The position numbers and the translations under genes were made by a program. A stretch of 64,000 bases of DNA from Phytohabitans sp037414955 (GTDB lineage Bacteria; Actinomycetota; Actinomycetes; Mycobacteriales; Micromonosporaceae): assembly GCA_037414955.1 (NCBI GenBank), contig JBBEWH010000073.1, forward strand, positions 38,394-102,393, read 5' to 3'. The notes below the pieces were generated by a model. The model was not told where the DNA came from and did not search any database. It was given only the letters and a program-made list of their open reading frames with translations. Below, piece by piece: positions 25,258 through 34,440 of this stretch (the stretch's first letter is position 1; each line of letters begins with the position of its first letter).

Positions 25258-25808
25258 GCCAGTTCCTGGCGCAGTTGCCGGCGGGCCCGCATGGCCCGGG
25301 TCTTGACCGTGCCGGCCGGTATGCCCAGCAGCACCGCGGCCTCCGCGGTGGTCAGCCCGTCCAGCACGGTCGCCTGCACCACCGCCCGCAGTTCCGGGGA
25401 GAGCCGGGCCAGCGCACCGGCCAGGTCGCCGTGCTCCACCCCGACCAGCACCTGCTCCTCGGCGGACGGCTCATCCCGATGCCGGCGCCGGGCCAGCAGC
25501 GCGGCGAGCCGCTGCCGGGCACCGTGCCCGCGCAACGAGTCGATCAGACGCCGGGAGCCAATCCGCCACAGCCAACCGGCGACGTCATTACCGCGTTCCT
25601 GGTAGCGCGCGGTGCCGCGCCACACGGCCAGGAACGTCTCCTGGACCACGTCGTCGACCAGCGCGCCGTCGGTGCAGCGGTAGCGCAGCCGCAGCACCAG
25701 CCAGGTCGCGTGCCGCCGATAGAACGCCTCGAACGCGCCCCGGTGGCCGGCCGCGATGCCAGCCAGCAACTCGGCGTCGGTCGGGGTGCTGCCCGGCGTA
25801 CTCGTCAC
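25254..25808 (-). CDS. ECF RNA polymerase sigma factor
   Basis: A 184-residue sigma-70 family protein. Region 2 is seen at DDVVQETFLAVWRG and the -10 recognition helix WLWRIGSRRLID; region 4 at LTTAEAAVLLGIPAGTVK. GTG 25808 lies behind GAAGGGG. It heads an operon with its likely anti-sigma factor and an ABC exporter, so the exporter is probably part of its regulon. Confidence 0.88.
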   Translation of the reverse strand: MTSTPGSTPTDAELLAGIAAGHRGAFEAFYRRHATWLVLRLRYRCTDGALVDDVVQETFLAVWRGTARYQERGNDVAGWLWRIGSRRLIDSLRGHGARQRLAALLARRRHRDEPSAEEQVLVGVEHGDLAGALARLSPELRAVVQATVLDGLTTAEAAVLLGIPAGTVKTRAMRARRQLRQELA

Positions 25809-25814
25809 ACCCCT

Positions 25815-26210
25815 TCATCGGATGAACGCGACCGAACGGTTCACGCCGCCGTGGGTCTTGTGACTGAGATGCCGGCACGGGGGTAAGCGATCAGTCGCTG
25901 GTCGTTTCCGCACGGTGGCTCGGTCTGATGCCGCGTACCTTTTGAACGTGGTGCTCAGCGCGAAGGCGCTGGAGAAGCCGACCCGGCCGGCGACGGCTTG
26001 GAGCGTGATGTTGGGCTCGCGCAGTAGGTCGGCGGCCACGGCGATCCGTTGCTCGCGCAGGTAGGTCATCGGCTGCTGTCCGACCGGGGAGGTGAAGCGG
26101 TCCGCCAGCGCCGCGCGGGACACGCCTGTCTCGGGCGAGCCATCCTCGAAACGCGCCGCCCAGGCGCCGGAGACCGAGGTCTGCTTGAACACCGCCCCGG
26201 TGCCTCGCAC
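25815..26210 (-). pseudogene. AraC-family regulator, decayed remnant
   Basis: The C-terminal half of an AraC HTH domain is readable (MTYLREQRIAVAADLL, then AVAGRVGFSSAFALSTTFKR), preceded by a scrambled short segment with GVSRAALADRF that belongs to the first HTH. The N-terminal ligand-binding cupin domain is missing. It stands divergent from an NmrA-like remnant, the usual arrangement of such a regulator and its target, so both were probably lost together by deletion. Confidence 0.6.
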
Positions 26211-26221
26211 GCCGCTGAGCA

Positions 26222-26583
26222 GGTCCGTGAACGGATCCGCGCCGGTGCAGATGGTGGCGCCGAGCGGGCGCTACGTGAGTCCGGCCTGGGGTGGACCATG
26301 CTGCGGATACGGTGGTTCTGCCAGAACTTCAGCGAGGACTTCATGCGCAAGCCCGTGCTCAGTGGCGACGCCCTGCGCACGCTGTTCAGCGGCGTACGCC
26401 TCGGGGGTCAACGGCACGTGCGTGCCCGAGGAGTGGATCCAGCTCTCCATCGACCCGTACGCGCAGGTGCGCTCCGGCAGCCTCAGCACACTCACCGACG
26501 ACGTCCGCAAGGTATTCGGCCGCCCCCCGTGACTTCGCCGACTACGCCAAGACCGCCGCCACGGAAGGCGCCTGGGACGCCTG
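26222..26583 (+). pseudogene. NmrA-like NAD(P)-binding protein, frameshifted remnant
   Basis: Two frames hold pieces of one NmrA/SDR-a5 protein: GLGWTMLRIRWFCQNFSEDF, typical of the middle of the family, and in other frames DDVRKVFGRPP followed by RDFADYAKTAATEGAW, the typical C-terminus. The N-terminal Rossmann fold is absent and at least two frame changes separate the pieces. Confidence 0.6.
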
Positions 26584-26625
26584 ACCACCCCTTCCGTATT
26601 CGGGATATCCCTGAGCGCGCGACAG

Positions 26626-26644
26626 CATGAGGGACGCCTTGATC
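26626..26644. repeat. Palindromic element copy C, right half only
   Basis: CATGAGGGACGCCTTGATC matches the right arm of the 56-bp element. The left arm is degenerate: TCCCTGAG at ~26608 may be its relic. It follows the NmrA remnant. Confidence 0.6.
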
Positions 26645-26716
26645 TTGAAAGAGGTGCAGGTCAGGGCATGAATGTGCCCGACACGCCGGGAAGCTCGTGA
26701 TCGACATTGATCCGCC

Positions 26717-26732
26717 TCATACGAGCGTTCGA
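26717..26732 (+). promoter_or_regulatory. LexA/SOS-box-like site
   Basis: TCATAC-GAGC-GTTCGA matches 10 of 12 defined positions of the actinobacterial LexA box TCGAAC-N4-GTTCGA. It ends 10 bp before the start codon of the DUF222-HNH gene. Some mycobacterial 13E12-family DUF222 genes are SOS-controlled, which makes the site plausible. Confidence 0.5.
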
Positions 26733-26742
26733 AGATAAGAGC

Positions 26743-27996
26743 ATGTTGGAGACGTTGACGCAGCTCGGTGGCCTGGCCACCGGAGTCGTCGACGCCCCCG
26801 CATGGCCGCTGTCCGACAACGACCTGGTCACCTCGCTGGACGAGGTGCACCGGCTGGAGCAGCAGTTGGCCGCGACCCGGCTGCACCTGATCCGGGAGAT
26901 CGACGGCCGCTCCTTCCTCAACAGTGAGCATCTGACCTCGACGGCGGCGTGGTTGCGGCACCGGTATCACGTGTCGGCGCAGACCGGCACCCGCTGGGTC
27001 ACCCTCGCCAAAGACCTCGACCAACACCCCGGTCTGGACGCCGCCCTGTCCAAAGGCGCCGTCAACAGCGAGCAGGCGCAGGTGATCGCCCAGCAGCTGC
27101 GGCAACTGCCCGACGACCTCGACCCCGACCTGGTCAACCTGGCGGAAGAGATCATGATCGGGTGGGCGGATGAGGCCGGCTTCGACCCCAAAGCGTTGCG
27201 GGAGATGGCACCGACCATCCTGCACCGCATCGCCCCCGACATCGCCGACAGGGTCGATGAGGAGGCGCTACGCAGGGAGGAGAAGCGGGCCGAGCAGACC
27301 AAAGCGTTCAACCTCTCCAACAACGGCGACGGCCGCTACCGGATCTCCGGATGGCTACCGGCCGAAGCCGCCGCGATCGTCAACAACGCCCTCGACCCGC
27401 TGTGCAAGCCGCTACCCGAAGACGACCGCACCGCCACCCAACGCCGCGCCGACGCGTTGACCGACGTGTGCCAGCGGGCGATGGACGCCGGCGACCTACC
27501 CGAACAAGGCGGTGAGCACGCGCACGTGGCGATCGTCGTCGACTGGGACCTCCTGCGCCAGCAGGTCGGCATCGGGCAGTTGGACACCGGTGAACGGCTC
27601 ACCCCCGAGCAGGTGCGCCGCTGGGCGTGTGAGGCACGGATCATGCCGTTCGTCTTGGGTGGGCAAGGCCAGGTCCTCGACGCCGGCCGGAGCCGCCGGC
27701 TGTTCGACGGACCGCTGCGCCGCGCCATCATCATCCGCGACCGAGGCTGCTGCGCCTTCCCCTCCTGCGACCGGCCGGCGAAGTGGTCCCAGGTCCACCA
27801 CATCCGACACTGGCTCGACGGCGGACCGACCAATATGGACAACGGCGTGCTGTTGTGTTCGCACCATCATCGCCTGATCCACAAGGGTGACTGGGAAGTG
27901 CGGATCGCTGCTGACGGGCTGCCGGAGTTTATCCCACCACAATGGGTGGACGCCCAGCGAAGGCCGCAGCGCAACATCTTCCATCGGAGGAACTGA
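26743..27996 (+). CDS. DUF222 / HNH endonuclease domain protein (13E12 type)
   Basis: A 417-residue protein: an N-terminal helical DUF222 domain (residues ~20-300, with TSTAAWLRHRYHVSAQTG) and a C-terminal HNH nuclease (CAFPSCDRP, WSQVHHIRHWLDGG, LLCSHHHRLIH) with the zinc Cys pairs and catalytic His present. ATG 26743 has no clear SD. Many actinomycetes carry multiple copies of this 13E12-like family, often near mobile or decayed DNA, as here. DNA cleavage is inferred from the HNH motif; the biological role is unknown. Confidence 0.85.
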   Translation: MLETLTQLGGLATGVVDAPAWPLSDNDLVTSLDEVHRLEQQLAATRLHLIREIDGRSFLNSEHLTSTAAWLRHRYHVSAQTGTRWVTLAKDLDQHPGLDAALSKGAVNSEQAQVIAQQLRQLPDDLDPDLVNLAEEIMIGWADEAGFDPKALREMAPTILHRIAPDIADRVDEEALRREEKRAEQTKAFNLSNNGDGRYRISGWLPAEAAAIVNNALDPLCKPLPEDDRTATQRRADALTDVCQRAMDAGDLPEQGGEHAHVAIVVDWDLLRQQVGIGQLDTGERLTPEQVRRWACEARIMPFVLGGQGQVLDAGRSRRLFDGPLRRAIIIRDRGCCAFPSCDRPAKWSQVHHIRHWLDGGPTNMDNGVLLCSHHHRLIHKGDWEVRIAADGLPEFIPPQWVDAQRRPQRNIFHRRN

Positions 27997-28008
27997 ACCG
28001 GAGCCTTA

Positions 28009-28279
28009 CGAGCGGAAGCAGCTCGGCGCTGGTTGGCTGCCACGTCTGGGTGTCGCTCAGCTGAGTGACCGTTTCGATGGTGTCCAGATCGTCTTCGCGG
28101 CACTGCAACCCGAGCACGCCTGCGCCGATCGATGGGCACATGACCTCCACGGGCAGGATCTGGGTGATCCGGTGGGCCTGGCCGATGCGTTCCAGTCCAG
28201 ACACAGCCAGCAGGAGGGCGTCCACGTCGCCGCCGTCGAGTCTGGCTAGACGGGTGTTGACGTTGCCGCGGATTGGCAC
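28009..28279 (-). pseudogene. Porphobilinogen deaminase (HemC) fragment
   Basis: The minus strand carries the middle of a HemC-like protein: IRGNVNTRLARLDGG, then DALLLAVSGLERIG, MCPSIGAGVLGLQCRED and TSAELL. HemC assembles hydroxymethylbilane from porphobilinogen. Both the N-terminal ~130 residues and the C-terminal domain are missing, so this is a truncated remnant and not the housekeeping gene. It adjoins an XRE remnant on the opposite strand. Confidence 0.65.
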
Positions 28280-28280
28280 C

Positions 28281-28440
28281 GGCTGCAGGCAAGAGCTACA
28301 TCTCCAAGGTCGAAAATGGGCGCAGGCCGGGGAGTCGAAAATTTGCCGAACGTTGTGACGAGGTCCTGGGCTGGGCCGGCCAACTGGTATGGCCTATGAA
28401 GATGACCTATGACGCGAGTCAACGCCGGCAACGGGAGTAG
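28281..28440 (+). pseudogene. XRE-type HTH regulator, N-terminal fragment
   Basis: The plus strand reads GKSYISKVENGRRPG then ERCDEVLGWAG before a TAG at 28438, the end of an HTH_XRE domain and its following helix. The first HTH helices are replaced by the HemC remnant. The next open frame, in a different phase, looks like the C-terminal part of the same kind of regulator. Confidence 0.5.
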
Positions 28441-28451
28441 CGTCTGATGAC

Positions 28452-28769
28452 GTGTTCCGCCGCACCCTTCTCAACACCGGCGTCGCGGCGGCGGCCATCG
28501 CCGCCGCCGCGATAGCGGGCATCGACCTGGCCGAGGACGCCGACCTCACACAGACAGCCGTCGCCAAGCTGGAACGGGCCGTGGCCCGGCTCCATACGCT
28601 CGACGCCTGTCACGGCGCCGCCGGGCTCTGGGACGTCGCGGCCACTCGGGCGCGAGGCATCGCCGCTCTGCTCGATCATGGCGAGTACAGCGATCCGCGT
28701 CGCCGAGTGCGGGAAGTCGCCGATGTGCTCGCCTGGTACCGCACCACGCCATACGGGGCCACGGCATGA
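28452..28769 (+). CDS. Small protein resembling the C-terminal part of an XRE regulator
   Basis: A 105-residue frame starting MFRRTLLNTG with an Ala-rich hydrophobic stretch, then LHTLDACHGAAGLWDVAAT and LLDHGEYSD. Actinomycete XRE regulators of this class carry such a segment after the HTH. The phase differs from the HTH fragment just upstream, so a frameshift has probably separated them. The start (GTG 28452) has no clear SD. Its stop overlaps the start of the GNAT gene (ATGA), suggesting coupling if it is translated. Confidence 0.5.
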   Translation: MFRRTLLNTGVAAAAIAAAAIAGIDLAEDADLTQTAVAKLERAVARLHTLDACHGAAGLWDVAATRARGIAALLDHGEYSDPRRRVREVADVLAWYRTTPYGATA

Positions 28770-29308
28770 CCGACCTGGTGATCGGCCACCTCGACGCCCC
28801 AGGCATGCGCGCGATCAAGACCGAGATTCTGGCCCTCTACGGCGAGGTGTACGCCGGCCAGCTCGACGACCCATTCCGTACCCCTGACCGGTTCTGGGAA
28901 CGCCTGGACGCGTATGCCAGCCGCGACGGCTTCGGCATGGTCACCGGCCAGATCGGTGATGATCTCGTCGGCTTCGCCCTCGGGTACCCGTTACCGCAGG
29001 GGTCGCGCTGGTGGGCCGGCCTGCAAGGACCGCACGCCGGCGACGAAGAGTTCACCAGTGAGGACGGCACGCGGACGTTCGCCTTCAACGAGCTGATGGT
29101 CCACCCGGCGTGGCGCGGTCGCGGCTTCGGGCACGCACTGCACGACGCACTGCTCAAGCCACGCACCGAGCAGCGCGCCACCCTCCTCGTCCGCCCCAAC
29201 AACGAACCAGCCCGCTCGGCGTACCTACGCTGGGGATGGCGTCTGATTGGCGCGGTCAAACCGTTCCCCGATTCGCCGACCTTCGACGCGATGCTCCGGG
29301 ATCTCTAG
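28766..29308 (+). CDS. GNAT-family N-acetyltransferase
   Basis: A 180-residue acetyltransferase: the core strand FAFNELMVHPAWRGRGFG holds the acetyl-CoA pyrophosphate-binding Q/RxxGxG/A-like loop (RGRGFG), followed by TLLVRPNNEPARSAYLRWGW typical of the C-terminal part. The acceptor substrate is unknown. ATG 28766 overlaps the preceding stop by 4 bp, and GNAT genes often follow regulators of this type. Confidence 0.8.
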   Translation: MTDLVIGHLDAPGMRAIKTEILALYGEVYAGQLDDPFRTPDRFWERLDAYASRDGFGMVTGQIGDDLVGFALGYPLPQGSRWWAGLQGPHAGDEEFTSEDGTRTFAFNELMVHPAWRGRGFGHALHDALLKPRTEQRATLLVRPNNEPARSAYLRWGWRLIGAVKPFPDSPTFDAMLRDL

Positions 29309-29396
29309 TGAGCCGCAGGACGTCAGGTTCGTGGCGCTGAGCGCACCTGCCAGGATGGGTGCCACCCCGATCATCTCTGGCGGCCAGCCGATACCA

Positions 29397-29423
29397 TTGA
29401 TCGATAATCGTCTCTACGATCAA
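29397..29423. promoter_or_regulatory. Inverted repeat just upstream of the CBM2 gene
   Basis: TTGATCG (29397-29403) and CGATCAA (29417-29423) form a 7-bp inverted repeat with a 13-bp spacer, ending 5 bp before the start codon. The position suggests an operator or leader hairpin; no regulator can be named. Confidence 0.35.
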
Positions 29424-29428
29424 CGGAC

Positions 29429-30409
29429 ATGAGACTCTCCACCACTCCCGTGCCTTGGGGCGCCCGCCTCGCCACGGCGGTCATCCTCGGTCTGGGAGCG
29501 ATCACCCTCCTACCCACCCCAGCGCACGCGGCGACCGCGGCCTTCGTCAAGGAAAGCCAATGGTCCAATGGCTACATCGGCAAGCTGACCGTCCACAATG
29601 ACAGCGACGCGACGCTGCCCTCGTGGCGGGTCGAGTTCGACCTGCCGGCCGACACCACGATCGGCTCGTACTGGAACGCCCGCATGACCCGCGACGGCAG
29701 CCGCCTGGTCTTCACCAACATGCCGTGGAACGGCACACTGGGCGGCGGCGCCTCGACCAGCTTCGGCTGGGTGGCCAACGGCGGCGGTGAGCCACAGCGC
29801 TGCACCGTCAACGGCACACCCTGCTTCGGCTCGCCGGAGATCGACGTGACCCCGCCGTCAACTCCGGGGAACGCCCGCTATGCCACCGGCCCTCTGACCA
29901 CCATCAGCTGGGATCCGTCCACCGACGACACCGGCGTGGTCGAATACCAGATCTTCCACCGCACCACCCAGATCGCCACCACGACGGCGACGAGCCACAC
30001 CATGCCGACACCGCCGCCGATGGTGACGACATACGGGGTACGCGCGGTCGACGCGGCCGGCAACGTCTCCCCGTTCGCGCCGGTCTACTTCGGACGGCTG
30101 CCGGACGCCACGCCGCCGACCGCACCGGCGAACCTGCGACTCGGGGGTATCTCCCACGACAACCTGACGGTGCGCTGGGACGCCGCGACGGACGAGACGT
30201 TCCTGGTCGGTTACGAGCTCTACCTCAACGACACGCTGATCAACAGGGCCGGTGGCACCAGCGGATACGTGCCGTACCGCGGTTTCGGGACGTACATCGT
30301 CCGGGTGCGTGCCTGGGACAGCTCGGGCAACTTCGGGCCGTACGCCCAGGTGGGCCTCGCCATCGACCCGCCGCCGCCATCCACGGCCCCGGCACGCACC
30401 AGCCCTTAG
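29429..30409 (+). CDS. Secreted CBM2-FN3-FN3 carbohydrate-binding protein
   Basis: A 326-residue exported protein (signal peptide ending AHA-AT near residue 35). Residues ~37-135 form a CBM2-like module (SQWSNGYIGKLTVHND, then LPSWRVEFDLP and GWVANGGG) that in the family binds cellulose, chitin or xylan; two fibronectin type III domains follow (from ~140 and ~230), then a Pro/Ser/Thr-rich tail. There is no catalytic domain, so it may be a binding or scaffolding factor, or a truncated hydrolase. The start is ATG 29429. Confidence 0.82.
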   Translation: MRLSTTPVPWGARLATAVILGLGAITLLPTPAHAATAAFVKESQWSNGYIGKLTVHNDSDATLPSWRVEFDLPADTTIGSYWNARMTRDGSRLVFTNMPWNGTLGGGASTSFGWVANGGGEPQRCTVNGTPCFGSPEIDVTPPSTPGNARYATGPLTTISWDPSTDDTGVVEYQIFHRTTQIATTTATSHTMPTPPPMVTTYGVRAVDAAGNVSPFAPVYFGRLPDATPPTAPANLRLGGISHDNLTVRWDAATDETFLVGYELYLNDTLINRAGGTSGYVPYRGFGTYIVRVRAWDSSGNFGPYAQVGLAIDPPPPSTAPARTSP

Positions 30410-30435
30410 CCGGGCGGAGATCGCGCCCCGGACGT

Positions 30436-30467
30436 GACCGGCCCCCGGCGATAGCCGGGGGCCGGTC
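30436..30467. terminator. Bidirectional hairpin terminator
   Basis: A perfect 13-bp GC-rich stem (GACCGGCCCCCGG with its complement) around a 6-nt loop, between the convergent CBM2-FN3 and DUF4394 genes. The T-tract is weak, as is usual in high-GC genomes. Confidence 0.8.
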
Positions 30468-30480
30468 TCACTCTGTGGTG

Positions 30481-31344
30481 TCAGTTGGTGTCGAGCCCGA
30501 TGGCGATGTCGGCGATGGCCAGCGGGAAGTCCCCGATGCGGGTCGCCCGGCCGGTGATCAGGTGGATGTCGTAGAGCGTGGCCACGCCGCTGCTGGGCGA
30601 CGTGAACGCACCGAAAGCGAAGACCGTGGTCGTCTTGCCGTTGGTCAGGTCGCTGAAGATGTCGAGACCGGCGTTGGCGCCGGCGTCCACGCCGAGCGCG
30701 CCGGTGGCGACCAGGAAGCCGAACTGCGGCGGTGACTGGATGACGACCTGGTCGGTGGTGGTGTTGATGTCGAACAGCGTGGTGTTGGTGTCCGGGTGCA
30801 GGTCGTTGTTGGTGTACGCGGCGGCGCTGACACCGCGGGTCGGCCCCGTGTCCGGCGGGGTGGTCAGGGTGGTCTGCTCCGTCGTGCTGCCGGCGACGTT
30901 GTGCGACAGGTTCTGGCCGTTGTCGCTGACGACCCGCAGCCGGTCGGCGGCCGGGTTGAAGTCCACCCCGAAGAAGGTGCCGTACAGCGGGACGGTGAGC
31001 TGGGACACCTTCGTCACGACCGGGTCTTGGGATCCCGTGGGAAGCTGGACCGTGTAGATGCCACCCTGGTTGCCGACGCCGTACAGGAGGCCATCCTGGA
31101 CGCGGAAGTCGATGCCGATCAAAGCCGTGTCACCGACGAGCCCTCTGATGACCCTGACCCAGTTGAGCACGTCGGGCTGGTCGGTGGTGAAGGCGGCCAT
31201 CACCCGGCCGTCGCCGGTGATCCCGAACGCCGGCAGGCTCATGACCGCGGCTGAACTGGTGCCGCCAAGTCCGACGACGACGCCCGTCGTGGTGGTGGCG
31301 AGCGCGGCCGCTACGGCGATGCCCTTCTTGATCCATGCTTTCAC
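30481..31344 (-). CDS. Secreted DUF4394 protein
   Basis: A 287-residue protein with a signal peptide (MKAWIKKGIAVAAALA, cleavage near SSA-AV). The mature part matches the DUF4394 pattern: IGIDFRVQDGLLYGVGNQG, FGVDFNPAADRLRVVS, then NTTLFDINTTTDQ and GKTTTVFAFGAF. These proteins look like secreted beta-propellers; the function is unknown. It is divergent from the SARP regulator, with 201 bp between the two starts. Confidence 0.85.
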   Translation of the reverse strand: MKAWIKKGIAVAAALATTTTGVVVGLGGTSSAAVMSLPAFGITGDGRVMAAFTTDQPDVLNWVRVIRGLVGDTALIGIDFRVQDGLLYGVGNQGGIYTVQLPTGSQDPVVTKVSQLTVPLYGTFFGVDFNPAADRLRVVSDNGQNLSHNVAGSTTEQTTLTTPPDTGPTRGVSAAAYTNNDLHPDTNTTLFDINTTTDQVVIQSPPQFGFLVATGALGVDAGANAGLDIFSDLTNGKTTTVFAFGAFTSPSSGVATLYDIHLITGRATRIGDFPLAIADIAIGLDTN

Positions 31345-31545
31345 CGAGTTTCTTCCCTTCTATTTTCCTGGCTGAATCGCAAGATGGCCTCACGCTATTG
31401 CCCGGGACTGGTCGGGGACTGGACCGAGAATGGACGCCAAGGCTGGGTCAATGTTGATGTCGAATTGCGGTCACTGGCGGGCTGTCCGGCGGCGATCGGA
31501 GAGACACTGGACGGTGATCGGCCACGCTCTGTACGGGAGGCGGAC

Positions 31546-34419
31546 GTGCGGATCCAGGTACTCGGCCCGGTGCGGGTATGGCGTGGCGAGGAAGCGATCG
31601 AGGTGGCCCGGTTCGGGCCGCGCGTGATGCTGGGGTTGCTGGCCTTGGCGGTGGGCCGGCCGCTGTCCCGGGCCGAACTGGTCGACGCTCTGTGGGGCCA
31701 GCAGCCGCCGCCGTCGGCAGTCAATACGCTGCAGACGCATGTGAAGCATCTGCGGCGGCTGCTGGAGCCGCAACGGCGCCGGTACGCCCCCAGCACGGTG
31801 CTGCCCGCGGTGGGTGACGGGTACGCCCTCGACCTACCCGCCGACCGGATCGACTTCTACCGGTTCCGCGACCTGGTCGGGGCGGCGGCTGCCGCCGACC
31901 GGAACGGCGACCCGCGCCGGGCGGTGGAACTGCTCAGGCAGGCGCTGGAAAGCTGGCAGGGGCCCCCGCTGGCGGATCTGCCGTCGCTGGCTGGGCATCC
32001 GAAGGTGGTGGCGTTGGCCGAGCAGCGACGCGCCGCGCTGACGCACTACGGTGAACTGCTCATCGCGGCCGGTGATCCGGCGGCTGCCGTAGCGGTCCTG
32101 GAACAGGTCACGGCCGAACAGGCGCTGGACGAGGTCGCGTGCGCTCTGTTGATCCGGGCCTATCACGGCACCGGTCGGCGCGCGCAGGCCTTCACCTTTT
32201 ACCACCAGACCCGCCGCCGGCTCATCGAGCAACTCGGTATCGACCCCGGACCGGAGCTCACCGCGGCGCATACCGCCCTGCTACAGCAGGACGAGGCCAC
32301 GGCAATCCACAACAGACAGGTTCAGCTCCATAACGGACAGTCGACCGCCGCCGGGCGCCGGGATGGGCGACCAGCGGCGGTACATCGGCCCATCCCCGCC
32401 CAACTGCCGCCCGACATACCGGTCTTCACCGGTCGGGCCGACCACCTGCGCCAGCTTGACTCTCGCCTATCCGACGCCACCACGGTAGTGATCTCGGCCG
32501 TGTCAGGCACCGCCGGGGTGGGCAAGACCACCCTGGCGGTGCACTGGGCACACCGGGTCCGGGACCGGTTTCCTGATGGGCAATTGCACGTTAACCTGCG
32601 CGGATTCGACCCGGTCGGACCGATGGTCAACACGGCCGAAGCCCTTCGCGGCTTCCTGGATGCCCTCCGGGTGCCGGCGCACGAGATCCCCACCGACCTG
32701 CCCGCCCAAACCGCCTTGTACCGCAGCCTGTTGGCCGGCAAACGGATGCTCATCATCCTGGACAACGCGCGCGACGCCGACCAGGTCCGTCCGCTGTTGC
32801 CCGGCGCGCCCGGCTGCGTGGTCGTCGTCACCAGCCGCAATCGGCTCGCCAGCCTCGTCGCCGTGGACGGCGCCAGCCCGCTCGTGCTGGGCCTGCTGCG
32901 CGTCGACGAGGCGCGTCAGTTCCTCACCCGCCGCCTCGGCCACGACCGCACCGCCGCGGAACCCCGCGCGGTAGACCAGATCATCCATGCCAGTGCCCGA
33001 TTGCCACTGGCCCTGGCGATTGTCGCCGCCCGCGCGGCTACCCACCCGGATTTCACCCTCACCGCGCTGGCGAACCAGCTCGACACCGCCCACGACCGCC
33101 TGGACGCCTTGACGGGCGACGACACCGCCACCGATGTACGCGCCGTGTTCTCCTGGTCCTACGAAGCCTTGTCCGGGGACGCGCGCCGGCTGTTCCGCCT
33201 CCTCGGACTGCACCCCGGCCCGAGCATCAGCGTCCCCGCCACGGCCAGCCTCGCCGCGATATCCCCCGCACGCGCACGGACGCTGCTGGCCGAACTGGCA
33301 CACACCAGCCTGATCAACGAATACGCACCGGACCGATACGGCTTACACGACCTGCTCCGCGCCTACGCCACCGAACTGGCCGACGCCCACTGCACGCGAC
33401 CCGACCGTCATCAGGCCCACCGCCGGTTGTTCGACCATCACCTGCACACCGCGCATGATGTCGCCACGCTGCTCTACCCGGATCCGGCCCGGATCACCCC
33501 GCCCCCGGCCTCTTCCGACGCGGCCATCGAACCGCTGCCCGATCGTTCGCACGCGTTGGCCTGGCTCACCGCGGAACTCCCCGTGCTCCTCAACTCCGTC
33601 CGCGTCGCCGCCGAGACCGGATTCCACACCCACTGCTGGCAACTGGTCGTGATGCTCACGAACCACTTCCAACGCTGGGGGCGCTGGCGCGACTGGGCCA
33701 ACGCCTCCGACATCGCCCTGCGGGCCGCGCAGCGCGAGGCCGACCTGGTCGGCCAGGCACACGCTCACCGCTGCCTGGCCGCCGCACATCGCTACCTCGA
33801 CCACCACGAGGAGTACGAAACGCACATCCGTCGCGCCCTTGACCTGTTCGGCGAGCTCGGTGACCGCGTCGGGCTGGCCCGCGCCCACCACACCGCCAGC
33901 GGCGCCAGCACCGACCCGGTCACCGCGGCGCACCACGCGCAGCAGGCGCTCACCCTCTACCAGGTCACCCGCAATCGCTGGGGTGAGGCCAGCGCGCTCA
34001 ACAACGCCTCGCACGCCTACCGCAAGCTGGGCGATCTCGCCAAAGCCCGCAGCCACGGCGAACAAGCGGTAGCCATCTTCCAGGAGATCGGCGACCCCGG
34101 CAGTGAGGCCAACACCTGGGACAGCCTCGGCACGATCCACCACGCGGGCGGCGACCACCAGGAGGCGATCGGCTGCTTCCAGCGCGCTCTCGCCCTGTTC
34201 CGGACGCTTGGCGAGCGCGTCGCGGAAGCCAACGTCCTGGACCGCCTCGGATCGGTACACCTCGCCCGCGGCGACCGCACCGCCGCGGGCGACGCCTGGC
34301 GCCATGCCCTCACCATCCACGACGCACTCGGCTCCCCCGAAGTCGCCGACGCCCTACGCGCGCGCCTGGGCCGCCTCGACCATGCCTCCGACAACCACGC
34401 GGCCCGCCCGGAGCCCTAG
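31546..34419 (+). CDS. AfsR/SARP-type transcriptional regulator with NB-ARC and TPR domains
   Basis: A 957-residue regulator: an OmpR-like winged helix (residues ~1-95; PPPSAVNTLQTHVKHLRRLL), BTAD (~100-245), an NB-ARC ATPase (P-loop GTAGVGKTTL near 320, LIILDNARD) and TPR repeats (~720-930). This AfsR architecture activates secondary-metabolite or developmental genes in Streptomyces relatives. GTG 31546 behind GGGAGG was chosen because VRIQVLGPV aligns with SARP starts. No biosynthetic cluster adjoins it; the DUF4394 gene lies divergently upstream. Confidence 0.9.
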   Translation: MRIQVLGPVRVWRGEEAIEVARFGPRVMLGLLALAVGRPLSRAELVDALWGQQPPPSAVNTLQTHVKHLRRLLEPQRRRYAPSTVLPAVGDGYALDLPADRIDFYRFRDLVGAAAAADRNGDPRRAVELLRQALESWQGPPLADLPSLAGHPKVVALAEQRRAALTHYGELLIAAGDPAAAVAVLEQVTAEQALDEVACALLIRAYHGTGRRAQAFTFYHQTRRRLIEQLGIDPGPELTAAHTALLQQDEATAIHNRQVQLHNGQSTAAGRRDGRPAAVHRPIPAQLPPDIPVFTGRADHLRQLDSRLSDATTVVISAVSGTAGVGKTTLAVHWAHRVRDRFPDGQLHVNLRGFDPVGPMVNTAEALRGFLDALRVPAHEIPTDLPAQTALYRSLLAGKRMLIILDNARDADQVRPLLPGAPGCVVVVTSRNRLASLVAVDGASPLVLGLLRVDEARQFLTRRLGHDRTAAEPRAVDQIIHASARLPLALAIVAARAATHPDFTLTALANQLDTAHDRLDALTGDDTATDVRAVFSWSYEALSGDARRLFRLLGLHPGPSISVPATASLAAISPARARTLLAELAHTSLINEYAPDRYGLHDLLRAYATELADAHCTRPDRHQAHRRLFDHHLHTAHDVATLLYPDPARITPPPASSDAAIEPLPDRSHALAWLTAELPVLLNSVRVAAETGFHTHCWQLVVMLTNHFQRWGRWRDWANASDIALRAAQREADLVGQAHAHRCLAAAHRYLDHHEEYETHIRRALDLFGELGDRVGLARAHHTASGASTDPVTAAHHAQQALTLYQVTRNRWGEASALNNASHAYRKLGDLAKARSHGEQAVAIFQEIGDPGSEANTWDSLGTIHHAGGDHQEAIGCFQRALALFRTLGERVAEANVLDRLGSVHLARGDRTAAGDAWRHALTIHDALGSPEVADALRARLGRLDHASDNHAARPEP

Positions 34420-34440
34420 GCACGACCCCTTGTCTAGGCG

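Noticed and set aside
23027..25306. A 759-codon plus-strand open frame opposite the ABC operon
   Set aside because: The minus strand carries ABC motifs and coupled starts; the plus-strand translation is compositionally random.
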